Shown: in pieces, positions 8,153-16,834 of the stretch
Layout: each line of letters opens with the position of its first letter
How positions within the stretch are numbered: position 1 is the first letter of the stretch
From: Bacteroidota bacterium
GTDB taxonomy: Bacteria; Bacteroidota; Bacteroidia; Bacteroidales; WCHB1-69
Reading direction: 5' to 3'
Assembly (NCBI GenBank): GCA_009786185.1
Contig: WQTS01000138.1
Location: forward strand, 1-64,000
Length of the DNA stretch: 64,000 nt
Program-made: the position numbers and the translations under genes
The notes under the pieces: generated by a model
Told to the model about the DNA's origin: nothing
The model's input: only the letters and a program-made list of their open reading frames with translations
Databases searched by the model: none

Positions 8153-9178
8153 TCATGGTTCAGACAATACTAAGCGAAAACTAAAAATGTCGCTAACAAC
8201 TGGTCCCATTCCACCAACGTATTCATGATGCCAACCCTCACGAGCCGAAATACGGCAGGTTACCGTAGAATAGAAGGCACCACCACCACGAACTATACGT
8301 GGAATAATATTTTCTATGGTGTACTGTGGATTTGTCTGCGGAACATTAGTATAAATTCTGTACCACCCATCTAGGCACCACTCCTTTGCATTTCCACTCA
8401 TATCGTAAATACCCAATTCATTTGGTTTTTTTGTTCCCACCGGATGGAGTTTCCTATTGCTATTATCACGATGCCAAGCCACTTCATCAACATTATTGCT
8501 GCCGCTGTATTTGTATCTCATACTTTGGTTGCCTCCACGTGCCGCATATTCCCACTCCGCTTCCGTAGGTAAACGATAGGCTTTACCGGTAGTTAGCCTC
8601 AATTCTCTAATAAATTTTTGTGCATCATCCCAACTCACTCCGTGAACTGGCATATCATCTCCAAAATAAAAACTTGGATTGCTGCCCATAAGAGATATCC
8701 ACTGTTTTTGTGTAATAGGATATATGGCTATTTTAAAACTACTTAATGTAACCGGATGTGCCGGAAGTTCCTGCTCATAACATTCATCATCGCCATCATT
8801 GCAACCCATTATAAATGTTCCACCTTCAACCAGTACCATTTTTGGTTCGATGGAAGGATCGTAAACTGTTACAATAGATCTAGCTGTTTTGTTTCCATCT
8901 TGAGTAGTAGCAGTAATTGTAGTTTTACCAAATGAAATGGCGGTTATTGTGCCGTTATGCACTGTTGCTACATTGTTATTGCTACTTTCCCAACTCACCT
9001 TTTTATTGGCAGCATTTTCAGGTAGTATAATGGCTGCTAAGATTTCCGTTTTTCCAATTCCACCAATGAATAAAGTGCTTGGTTCAAGTACAATACTTGT
9101 AACAGATTCTTTTTTACAAGAAACTGCAACAATCAACAACAACGCTGCAATAAACAATCTTAAAATTGTGCTTTTCAT
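8153..9178 (-). CDS. Lipoprotein with Big2/Ig-like domain and FGE-sulfatase domain (paralogue of 120..1133)
   Basis: Lipobox LLLIVAVSCKKE; FIMGCND, PVHGVSWDDAQKFIREL, RLPTEAEWEYAARGG, LGIYDMSGNAKEWCLDGW. Confidence 0.88.
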   Translation of the reverse strand: MKSTILRLFIAALLLIVAVSCKKESVTSIVLEPSTLFIGGIGKTEILAAIILPENAANKKVSWESSNNNVATVHNGTITAISFGKTTITATTQDGNKTARSIVTVYDPSIEPKMVLVEGGTFIMGCNDGDDECYEQELPAHPVTLSSFKIAIYPITQKQWISLMGSNPSFYFGDDMPVHGVSWDDAQKFIRELRLTTGKAYRLPTEAEWEYAARGGNQSMRYKYSGSNNVDEVAWHRDNSNRKLHPVGTKKPNELGIYDMSGNAKEWCLDGWYRIYTNVPQTNPQYTIENIIPRIVRGGGAFYSTVTCRISAREGWHHEYVGGMGPVVSDIFSFRLVLSEP

Positions 9179-9389
9179 GATAAATAGGGTTCATTGTGTT
9201 TTTATATTATTTAAAAAAATTGATCATAACTGTCTGGTTTTTAAAAACTCTGATAACTCTGATTGAGCGTGATAACCTTTAAAAAAGCATAAAAACAATG
9301 CATTAATAATTAGAGATCTGCTAAATCAGTATTATCAGAGTTCTCATTGATAGGCTATTAAACTAACCTCTTAATACAGTTTTAAGTAA

Positions 9390-9614
9390 TTACCGAGCAG
9401 CAGTCGGACATGCATAAGTAGGCCATTCACAGTAACAAGTACAATTTGTTTGGGCTGTTTCTATGCCACAGTAATTTTGGGTAGGCTTTACACACGCTGC
9501 TACTCCCCACACTTGCAGTACAGTTGTTTTATATCCATGAGCTTCACCTCCGTGAATTTTGTTCGGTTCGTTTAACCGCGCAATCGTTTGTTTGTTTAAT
9601 TGTAATTTTTTCAT
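9390..9614 (-). CDS. RiPP/lanthipeptide-type precursor peptide 4 (track start 9650 overextended)
   Basis: MKKLQLNKQTIARLNEPNKIHGG leader; core with TNCTCYCEWPTYACPTAAR; start at 9614 by comparison with other precursors. Confidence 0.85.
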   Translation of the reverse strand: MKKLQLNKQTIARLNEPNKIHGGEAHGYKTTVLQVWGVAACVKPTQNYCGIETAQTNCTCYCEWPTYACPTAAR

Positions 9615-9642
9615 AGTATTGATTTTAAAAAAATATACTCTA

Positions 9643-9758
9643 ATTTCCACTTTGCCAAAGCCCGCAGGAAATTCATATCATTCTGATATGACAACCCTCG
9701 GATTCCTCATTTTAACTAAACCTTAACGCACATCAGCTATGAGGCATCTTACCTGTGC
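9643..9758 (-). ncRNA. Candidate structured 5' leader RNA, copy 4 (core)
   Basis: GCACAGGTAAGATGCCTCATAGCT...ATGAGG...TCATATCAGAATGATATGA...TTTCCTGCGGGCTTTGGCAAAGTGGAAAT. Confidence 0.6.
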
Positions 9759-9854
9759 TAATTCGCGGTTTTCGTTTGCCTGAATTTTAAACGCATCAGG
9801 CAATGCAATAATTTGGTATAATTTCTGTTTATTTGCATCCTGAGGTGCAGATTT

Positions 9855-9901
9855 GCAGGGAAAGTATTAAGTGTTTTTGCAAAAGATAAATACTTCCCTG
9901 C
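9855..9901 (-). promoter_or_regulatory. Inverted repeat around a putative promoter of precursor 4
   Basis: GCAGGGAAGTATT-TATCTTTTGCAAAAACACTT-AATACTTTCCCTGC on minus strand; TATCTTTTG resembles the Bacteroidetes -7 box but has one extra T. Confidence 0.45.
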
Positions 9902-10417
9902 GGGGCACCTTGGTTATTGCCGGTACGGTCGGAGCACGTCTCGTACCAACTTAGCGTATTCGAAATTGTGTTTTTTCAAAAATCCACATATTTATAATGA
10001 ATAAATAAGCGAATAGAGAAATAGAAGAGAGGAAAGATTTTATAATCAACACAGATTGCGCTTCATGCAATAAGAACTTATCTGCAAAAATACTATGCAA
10101 GTATGCAATGGTTTTATTAAACGTATCGGCTGCTTTCATGCGGTCGAATATATATGTAACAAAATCGCGGGCAAGATACGAAAAAACATCTTCAAAATGA
10201 TTTATGAACATTTTTTTGTTATCGTTTTTGTTTTCAGTATATTATATATTGCTTTTTGGGAATAAAATGAATATACTGTTATTCTTGCAACAATTTGTTG
10301 GCTAACTTTTGCAGCAAATAGAATTTTTACAGTATTTCGCAGCACCACGAAATAAATAAAAATATTATGAATAAAAAATAAGCCCTTAAAAAGGTGAACA
10401 AGCAATCTATTTTTTTC

Positions 10418-10425
10418 TATTTTTG
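10418..10425 (+). promoter_or_regulatory. Bacteroidetes -7 promoter element (TATTTTTG) upstream of mmdA
   Basis: ctaTTTTTGccacg, matches TAnnTTTG. Confidence 0.5.
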
Positions 10426-10480
10426 CCACGCAAAATTACATAGGTATAAAAACGTATATTTAATTTAATATCAGCATATT

Positions 10481-12040
10481 ATGACAATGCAAGAAAAAAT
10501 CAATGAGCTTTTAAAACTGCGAGAAACTGCAAGATTGGGAGGCGGTGAAAAACGTATTGAGAAACAACACGCCCAGGGCAAATTCACAGCACGCGAGCGT
10601 ATCCTCATGTTTTTAGATGAGGGTAGTTTCGAAGAGTTTGATATGTTTGTTACCCATCGCTGTACAAATTTTGGTATGGAAAAAGAAAAATATTTATCCG
10701 ATGGCGTGGTAACAGGATATGGCACCGTGGAAGGTCGTTTGGTATTTGTGTATTCGCAAGACTTTACCATATTCGGAGGCTCGCTTTCGGAAACAGTTTC
10801 CAATAAAATTTGTAAAGTGTTGGATCAAGCCATGAAAATGGGCGCTCCGGTAGTAGGCTTCAACGATTCTGGTGGTGCGCGTATTCAAGAAGGCGTAAAT
10901 AGTTTGGCAGGGTATTCCGAAATTTTCCAACGCAATATTTTGGCTTCGGGCGTTATTCCGCAAATTTCCGCTATTTTCGGTCCTTGTGCCGGCGGCGCTG
11001 TGTATTCGCCTGCGCTTACCGATTTTATCATGATGGTGAAAAATACCAGTTACATGTTTGTTACCGGTCCGAAAGTAGTGAAAACGGTTACTAATGAGGA
11101 TGTTACCGTGGAAGATTTGGGCGGCGCTATGATGCACTCCTCAAAATCGGGTGTAGCGCATTTTGCGGTAGATAACGAAGAGATCGGCATTGCGCAAATT
11201 CGCAAATTGTTGAGCTATGTACCTTCTAACAATATGGAAGAAGCTCCGTTTAAACCCACAAACGACCCAATTAATCGTTTAGAAGATACTTTAAATCAAA
11301 TTATTCCCGACAGTCCCAACAAGCCTTATGATGTTAAAGATGTTATTTTAAGTATTGTAGATGACGGTGGTTTTTTTGAAGTTCATGAAAATTATGCAAA
11401 AAACATCGTGGTAGGTTTTGCCCGTTTCAATGGAATGTCGGTGGGAATTGTTGCCAACCAGCCCAAATATTTAGCCGGTGTTTTAGACATCAACTCTTCT
11501 CGCAAAGGAGCGCGCTTTATTCGTTTTTGCGATGCCTTTAATATTCCGATAGTTACGTTGATAGATGTGCCCGGTTTCTTGCCCGGAACCCAACAAGAAT
11601 ACGGCGCATTAATTCTTCACGGCGCTAAACTATTGTACGCGTATGGCGAAGCTACCGTTCCAAAAGTAACGGTTATTTTAAGGAAAAACTATGGCGGCGC
11701 ATATTGCGTAATGAGTTCCAAACATTTACGTGGAGATATTAATTACGCTTGGCCCTCTGCCGAAATTGCAGTGATGGGTGAAAAAGGCGCTGTAGAAATT
11801 TTAAGCGGAAGAGAAATCGCCGCTATTGAAGACCCTGAAAAACGCGCAGAATTTATCGCTGAGAAAGAAACCGAATACCGCACGGCATTTGCCAATCCGT
11901 ATATCGCAGCACGTTATGGTTATATTGATGATGTGATTGAACCGCGCAACACTCGTTTCCGAGTAATTCGTGCGTTAGAATCATTGAAAAACAAACGCTT
12001 GGAAAATCCGGCGAAAAAACACGATAATCTCCCGTTATAA
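10481..12040 (+). CDS. mmdA: Acyl-CoA carboxylase / methylmalonyl-CoA decarboxylase alpha (carboxyltransferase) subunit
   Basis: [68 protein letters not shown]. Confidence 0.93.
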   Translation: MTMQEKINELLKLRETARLGGGEKRIEKQHAQGKFTARERILMFLDEGSFEEFDMFVTHRCTNFGMEKEKYLSDGVVTGYGTVEGRLVFVYSQDFTIFGGSLSETVSNKICKVLDQAMKMGAPVVGFNDSGGARIQEGVNSLAGYSEIFQRNILASGVIPQISAIFGPCAGGAVYSPALTDFIMMVKNTSYMFVTGPKVVKTVTNEDVTVEDLGGAMMHSSKSGVAHFAVDNEEIGIAQIRKLLSYVPSNNMEEAPFKPTNDPINRLEDTLNQIIPDSPNKPYDVKDVILSIVDDGGFFEVHENYAKNIVVGFARFNGMSVGIVANQPKYLAGVLDINSSRKGARFIRFCDAFNIPIVTLIDVPGFLPGTQQEYGALILHGAKLLYAYGEATVPKVTVILRKNYGGAYCVMSSKHLRGDINYAWPSAEIAVMGEKGAVEILSGREIAAIEDPEKRAEFIAEKETEYRTAFANPYIAARYGYIDDVIEPRNTRFRVIRALESLKNKRLENPAKKHDNLPL

Positions 12041-12070
12041 ATTCAAAATTCAAAACTCAAAATTTAATTT

Positions 12071-12439
12071 ATGGACGTAAAATATGGTGTATTAACAGTA
12101 ATTGTTGCAACTTTGGTTGTATTTACGATACTATTCATTTCTTTAATAATGCTGAAATCTTTCGGAAAATGGTTAACCGAAACGAGGAGTAAATATTTAG
12201 AACGTAAAGAAAAAAAGCTTGAATTTAAAGCAGCGCAAGCTGCCTCTGCTGCACTTGATGAAGAAGCAAAAGAGCTTGGCAACAGTGAAGAATTGGCCGC
12301 TATTGCCATGGCATTGCATCTTTATTTAAACGCCAACAGAGATGAAGAGAGTGAAGTTATTACTTTCGATACGTTGGCGCCGCGCTATTCGCCGTGGGCT
12401 CAAAAAGGCTTGGTAATGAAGCGAGTTGTGAAGAAATAA
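12071..12439 (+). CDS. OadG-family (sodium pump decarboxylase gamma/delta) subunit
   Basis: One N-terminal TM helix then charged linker; directly follows mmdA. Confidence 0.7.
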   Translation: MDVKYGVLTVIVATLVVFTILFISLIMLKSFGKWLTETRSKYLERKEKKLEFKAAQAASAALDEEAKELGNSEELAAIAMALHLYLNANRDEESEVITFDTLAPRYSPWAQKGLVMKRVVKK

Positions 12440-12464
12440 GACTGTTTGGAAAAAATTCCTGCTT

Positions 12465-13379
12465 TTAACTCTTATTTGGTTCAACGTGAATCGTTACATA
12501 GGTATTGTTCCCATATAGTTCTTTGAGTTTTAACTCTATTTCGGTAATACGGGCATGGGTTTCTTCCAAAGACTTGTTACCGTCCATTCGAATATGAAAC
12601 TCGATGGCATAATAGTTCCCGATTTTTCGTGTACGTAAATTGTGAAGTTGGTATACGTCTTTAAATTCACCCACAGTTTCTTCAATCTCTTTTATTACAT
12701 CTTCCGGTAGCGAACGCTCCAATAGTTCGTCCAGGCATGGTTTTGTTAGCTTTAAAGCTACCTGAATGATAAAAAAACTAACTACCAATGCGGCTAACGG
12801 ATCGAGCACTGTCCATTTGTCGCCCAGAAAAATAGCGCCGCCAATTCCTATTGCCGTTCCAATGGAAGAGAGTCCATCACTTCTGTGATGCCAGGCATTT
12901 GCTATTAATGCAGGCGAATTCAATTTCTTCCCTTTTATAATGGTGTAATGATAGAGGATTTCTTTTGATGCAATGGTTGCTAAAGCTGCTATAAATGCAA
13001 TAATGCTCGGTTTTGGCAGTATTTCGCCTTGTATTACGGAGTAGATGGTGGTTGCCCCATTCCAGGCGATGCCCAAGCCTACTCCCAGCAAAACGATTCC
13101 AATAATTAAAGAAGCAAGTGTTTCAAATTTGCCGTGACCGTAAGCATGTTTCTCATCTTTTGGTTTTTGTGAAGTTCTTACGAAAGCAATCACAATAATG
13201 TCCGTAACAAAGTCGGATAGCGAATGCACCGCATCGGCGATCATGGCGGAACTTCGCCCAAGAATCCCTGCGGGAAATTTCACAAGAATCAGAAATAGGC
13301 TAACCAAACTACCTATAATGGTTACTTTGTAAATTTGGTGCTCTCTTTGTTTCTCAGGGGATGGGTTGGTCATACTCAA
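12465..13379 (-). CDS. Cation diffusion facilitator transporter
   Basis: SSAMIADAVHSLSDFVTDI, HAYGHGKFE, ANAWHHRSDGLSSIG. Confidence 0.92.
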   Translation of the reverse strand: MSMTNPSPEKQREHQIYKVTIIGSLVSLFLILVKFPAGILGRSSAMIADAVHSLSDFVTDIIVIAFVRTSQKPKDEKHAYGHGKFETLASLIIGIVLLGVGLGIAWNGATTIYSVIQGEILPKPSIIAFIAALATIASKEILYHYTIIKGKKLNSPALIANAWHHRSDGLSSIGTAIGIGGAIFLGDKWTVLDPLAALVVSFFIIQVALKLTKPCLDELLERSLPEDVIKEIEETVGEFKDVYQLHNLRTRKIGNYYAIEFHIRMDGNKSLEETHARITEIELKLKELYGNNTYVTIHVEPNKS

Positions 13380-13395
13380 AACGTGCTAAAATTTT

Positions 13396-15366
13396 TTACT
13401 GTATCACCAATTTTTTTGCCATCCGATGTCGTTTCGTTGAAGCCACAATTAAATAATTTCCTGCTCTCAAATGCGCCACGCTCAGCGTTCCGTCGTTAAA
13501 ACCATCTTGTGCGAAAATAATCCTGCCGGCCATATCGTATATCGCAATATGGTAAGGCTCATGTTGGTTTGTTGCAATGTTAACATAACTGCTTGCCGGA
13601 TTTGGCATAAAATTAAATGATGAGATATAAGGAAGATTTTCTTTCGGTTCATCAATTCCTAATCCAAAGCCTACTTCAACATCTGTTATATAGCCGATTT
13701 TTGAATAGGGTACATATTGGGTACCGCTACTTTCCAATCGAAAACGCGCTTGAAAAAAGTCGCTGCCAATATAATCATTCAATGAGAACTCATAATTTCT
13801 CCAGTTTAACATATTACCGGAAATATGTGCTAATTTATGCCATGTTTTTCTGTCGTTTGTAACCTCAAAATACATACCTGCATTATTCCAATCTTCTTTA
13901 TGAGACCAACTCGACATCATATACCATATTCCTATAATATTACCTCGCCATCTAAAACGAATAGAAATATTATTAGCATTATCAGGAATTGGAAACCAGT
14001 CTAATTCTGCAATAGACAAATAGTTATCAGATAAATGTGAACTACCTGCAGTGTTACAAAGCGTTCCTGTACTACCCATATTTACGCGCACCCAATTGCT
14101 TTGCTCAAAGCCATATTTATTGGTTTTAAAATCGTTTGAATAAGGTAATTGCAAGGGTTCAACAAATGTTATTTCATCTTTATTAGACGGCGCGTTACTA
14201 AGGTCAATTACATAATACTCATACTTTTCACCAAGTTCTACATTGTAATCCACATAAAAATTCTCGGTAGTTTCATCCAACAGTGTGTTATTTCTATATA
14301 CTTTGTACGAATTTGGTTCTTCGGAACTGTCCCAGGATACGGTGATCTTATCCGTTCCCGAGCAAGCGCTCAAATTTTGTGGAGGCAGCCACGCATTTGC
14401 CAATTCGGAGGCAGCGGCTAAAACGGCTTGTACAAAAGCTTTTGCTAAATTTAAATTATTAACGCCCGCATAATAAACGCCTATTCCGATTGTGTCGCAC
14501 GATTTATGGTAACAAGGGCTATCATGTTCAATATCACCAATATATAGCGACGGATATTCGTACACGTTAAACGGCATGTGGTCGCCACCGTAGCTATCGC
14601 CATCACTTAGACGAATGGTAGGAATGGACGGAATATAAGTGTTTGCTGTTTGCTGATAATATTTAAAAAGCGCTTCGGAGATGTATGAATATCCCGAAGC
14701 CATTTCTAAATCGGGAATTGAAGGAGGAAACCAACCAATCATGTCCATATTAAAATGGGCAATGATATTCATATTTTCGGTGGCGCATTTTTGAGCAAAA
14801 GGCATGCTGCCCACCATCCACATTTCTTCTGCATTGAAAGGCACAAATATAATGGAGCGCTTGGTAGGGAAATCTTTGAGCAAACGCGCACATTCCATAA
14901 CGCCTGCGGTTCCTGAGGCGTTGTCATCGGCACCCGGACCATCAGGTTGGTCGTAATGTGAGGAAATCATGATATATTCATCGGGAAATAGAGCTCCTTT
15001 TTTTACTACAACCACGTTTCCGGCATTCAATTGCTGCGATTGATGTGTAAAGTAATGGATGGATATATCCTCATATCCGTAAGATTCGAAATGATCTACC
15101 AACCAATTTTGCACCGTTAATGCAGCCGGAAAGCGCGCATTTCTGATAAAACCCTGCATGTAGCGAATATAATTCTCTATACTGTCTTCCGAAACCTGAT
15201 TGATAAGCTCTACAATTTCCGGATTGGTTTCCGTAACCACCGGATAAGATTGATTTCTATTACCTTTATTGTTAATCAACGTTGTTTGGGCGCAAACCGT
15301 AAACGATAAGAAAAAGAATAAGATAGCACAAAAATGCGGAAATTGAGAGTGTGTAAAATTTTTCAT
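13396..15366 (-). CDS. M28-family metallopeptidase with C-terminal T9SS type A sorting domain
   Basis: SSHYDQPDGPGADDNASGTAGVMECARLL, VPFNAEEMWMVGS; C-term NPASSYVNI...YDMAGRIIF...GNYLIVASTKRHRMAKKLVIQ. Confidence 0.88.
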   Translation of the reverse strand: MKNFTHSQFPHFCAILFFFLSFTVCAQTTLINNKGNRNQSYPVVTETNPEIVELINQVSEDSIENYIRYMQGFIRNARFPAALTVQNWLVDHFESYGYEDISIHYFTHQSQQLNAGNVVVVKKGALFPDEYIMISSHYDQPDGPGADDNASGTAGVMECARLLKDFPTKRSIIFVPFNAEEMWMVGSMPFAQKCATENMNIIAHFNMDMIGWFPPSIPDLEMASGYSYISEALFKYYQQTANTYIPSIPTIRLSDGDSYGGDHMPFNVYEYPSLYIGDIEHDSPCYHKSCDTIGIGVYYAGVNNLNLAKAFVQAVLAAASELANAWLPPQNLSACSGTDKITVSWDSSEEPNSYKVYRNNTLLDETTENFYVDYNVELGEKYEYYVIDLSNAPSNKDEITFVEPLQLPYSNDFKTNKYGFEQSNWVRVNMGSTGTLCNTAGSSHLSDNYLSIAELDWFPIPDNANNISIRFRWRGNIIGIWYMMSSWSHKEDWNNAGMYFEVTNDRKTWHKLAHISGNMLNWRNYEFSLNDYIGSDFFQARFRLESSGTQYVPYSKIGYITDVEVGFGLGIDEPKENLPYISSFNFMPNPASSYVNIATNQHEPYHIAIYDMAGRIIFAQDGFNDGTLSVAHLRAGNYLIVASTKRHRMAKKLVIQ

Positions 15367-15494
15367 AATTGTTATGTAATAATGAAAGTGCAAATGTAAT
15401 AAAAAATTAATGTGAGATTATTCGTAAATAATTAAATTTTTGATATAATTTCGCACTCTTAAAATTCATTTTTTATTCATTAAATTTTTACGTT

Positions 15495-16187
15495 ATGACA
15501 AAGAAATTTTACGCTGAAATGATTGGAACCATGGTGTTGGTTCTTATGGGCTGTGGAGCAGCCGTTTTTGGTACCGGTGGAAGCGCCGTTGCCGCATGGG
15601 TATTAATGGTGGCTTTTGCTTTTGGCTTGGCTGTAGTAGCTATGGCTTATACCGTTGGTCCTATCTCGGGTTGCCACATCAATCCGGCAATTAGCTTAGC
15701 AGCTTTCATTACTAACAGAATCTCTGCCAAAGAGTGCTGTTACTACATGATTGCACAAGTAACCGGCGCGTTCATCGGAGCCGGCATTCTTTATGCATTG
15801 GTAAGAACCGGCGCCCATACCGGCGGGGTTACCACTACCGGCGCAAATAACTTTGGCGAAGGCATGTTGTTGCCCGCCATGATTGCTGAAACCGTGTTCA
15901 CTTTTATCTTTATTTTGGTTGTTCTGGGAGCGACAGACAGCAAAAACAATGCAACCAAATTTGCAGGTTTGGCTATCGGTTTAGCTTTAGTATTGATACA
16001 CATTGTTTGTATTCCTATTACAGGAACTTCCGTAAACCCTGCACGTAGTATTGCTCCCGCATTTTTTGAAGGCGGCACCGCATTAACAAACCTGTGGGTA
16101 TTTATCCTTTGCCCGTTCTTGGGAGCTACCTTAGCTGCGTTTACCTGGAAATGCTTAAATAAAGAATGTTGTACCCTTAAACCATAA
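15495..16187 (+). CDS. aqpZ: Aquaporin (MIP family)
   Basis: Two NPA boxes: GCHINPAISLA and GTSVNPARSIAPA. Confidence 0.93.
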   Translation: MTKKFYAEMIGTMVLVLMGCGAAVFGTGGSAVAAWVLMVAFAFGLAVVAMAYTVGPISGCHINPAISLAAFITNRISAKECCYYMIAQVTGAFIGAGILYALVRTGAHTGGVTTTGANNFGEGMLLPAMIAETVFTFIFILVVLGATDSKNNATKFAGLAIGLALVLIHIVCIPITGTSVNPARSIAPAFFEGGTALTNLWVFILCPFLGATLAAFTWKCLNKECCTLKP

Positions 16188-16192
16188 TCATT

Positions 16193-16831
16193 ATGAAAAA
16201 ATTAACCTTAATTTTTGCGGCTATCATAGCCTCTGCATGTTTCTTTGCATGCACCAACCAACCAACGACAAGCACAACAGATGCCACCACTATCGACAAT
16301 TTAAAAACCGCTATTGTCGGTGAAACCAATGCAAGCGCTAAATATGCTTTGGTTTCGGAACAAGCATTAAATCAAGGAGAACATGGCATTGCGGCTATGT
16401 TTGCTGCCGCCTCTGCTGCCGAAGCTATCCATGCACAAAGCCACATGTTGGTTCTTAACGATCTTGGCGAAGGCATTGAAGTGATTCCTGATCCTCAAAT
16501 TAGCGAGAGCTTGGAGGAAAACATCCGTTCCGCTATTGCCGGCGAAATATACGAAGATACCGAAATGTATCCTCCTATGGTAGAACAAGCGCGCAAAGAA
16601 GACCTCTTTGATGCCATAAGAACTTTCACTTATGCTAAAAAAGCAGAAGAGCGCCATGCTAAATTATATACCGAAACGCTTGATCTTTTCTTGGCAGGAA
16701 AAAGCGATGAGATCTCTAGAACTTGGCACGTTTGCCCACCTTGCGGAAACTTGTTTAACACCTTAGAAGGATTTGAAATATGCGCAATTTGCGGCGCAGG
16801 GAAAAATATTTTTCTCCATTTTGAAAGATAG
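16193..16831 (+). CDS. Rubrerythrin with lipoprotein signal peptide
   Basis: MKKLTLIFAAIIASACFFAC|TNQP; ferritin-like ExxxxxKY..EQA, ExxHAQSH, EERHAKLY; C-term CPPCGNLF...CAICGA. Confidence 0.88.
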   Translation: MKKLTLIFAAIIASACFFACTNQPTTSTTDATTIDNLKTAIVGETNASAKYALVSEQALNQGEHGIAAMFAAASAAEAIHAQSHMLVLNDLGEGIEVIPDPQISESLEENIRSAIAGEIYEDTEMYPPMVEQARKEDLFDAIRTFTYAKKAEERHAKLYTETLDLFLAGKSDEISRTWHVCPPCGNLFNTLEGFEICAICGAGKNIFLHFER

Positions 16832-16834
16832 ATT

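Noticed and set aside
9390-9614. Formylglycine (CxPxR) site in the precursor cores
   Set aside because: Searched cores 1-4 for CxPxR; CPTAAR in precursor 4 is not a match, so FGE-type Cys oxidation is not supported by sequence.
9951-10429. Two overlapping minus-strand ORFs (9951..10211, 10202..10429) as genes
   Set aside because: AT-rich, no recognisable motif; the second starts within the promoter region of mmdA on the opposite strand. Possibly decayed sequence, but not supportable.
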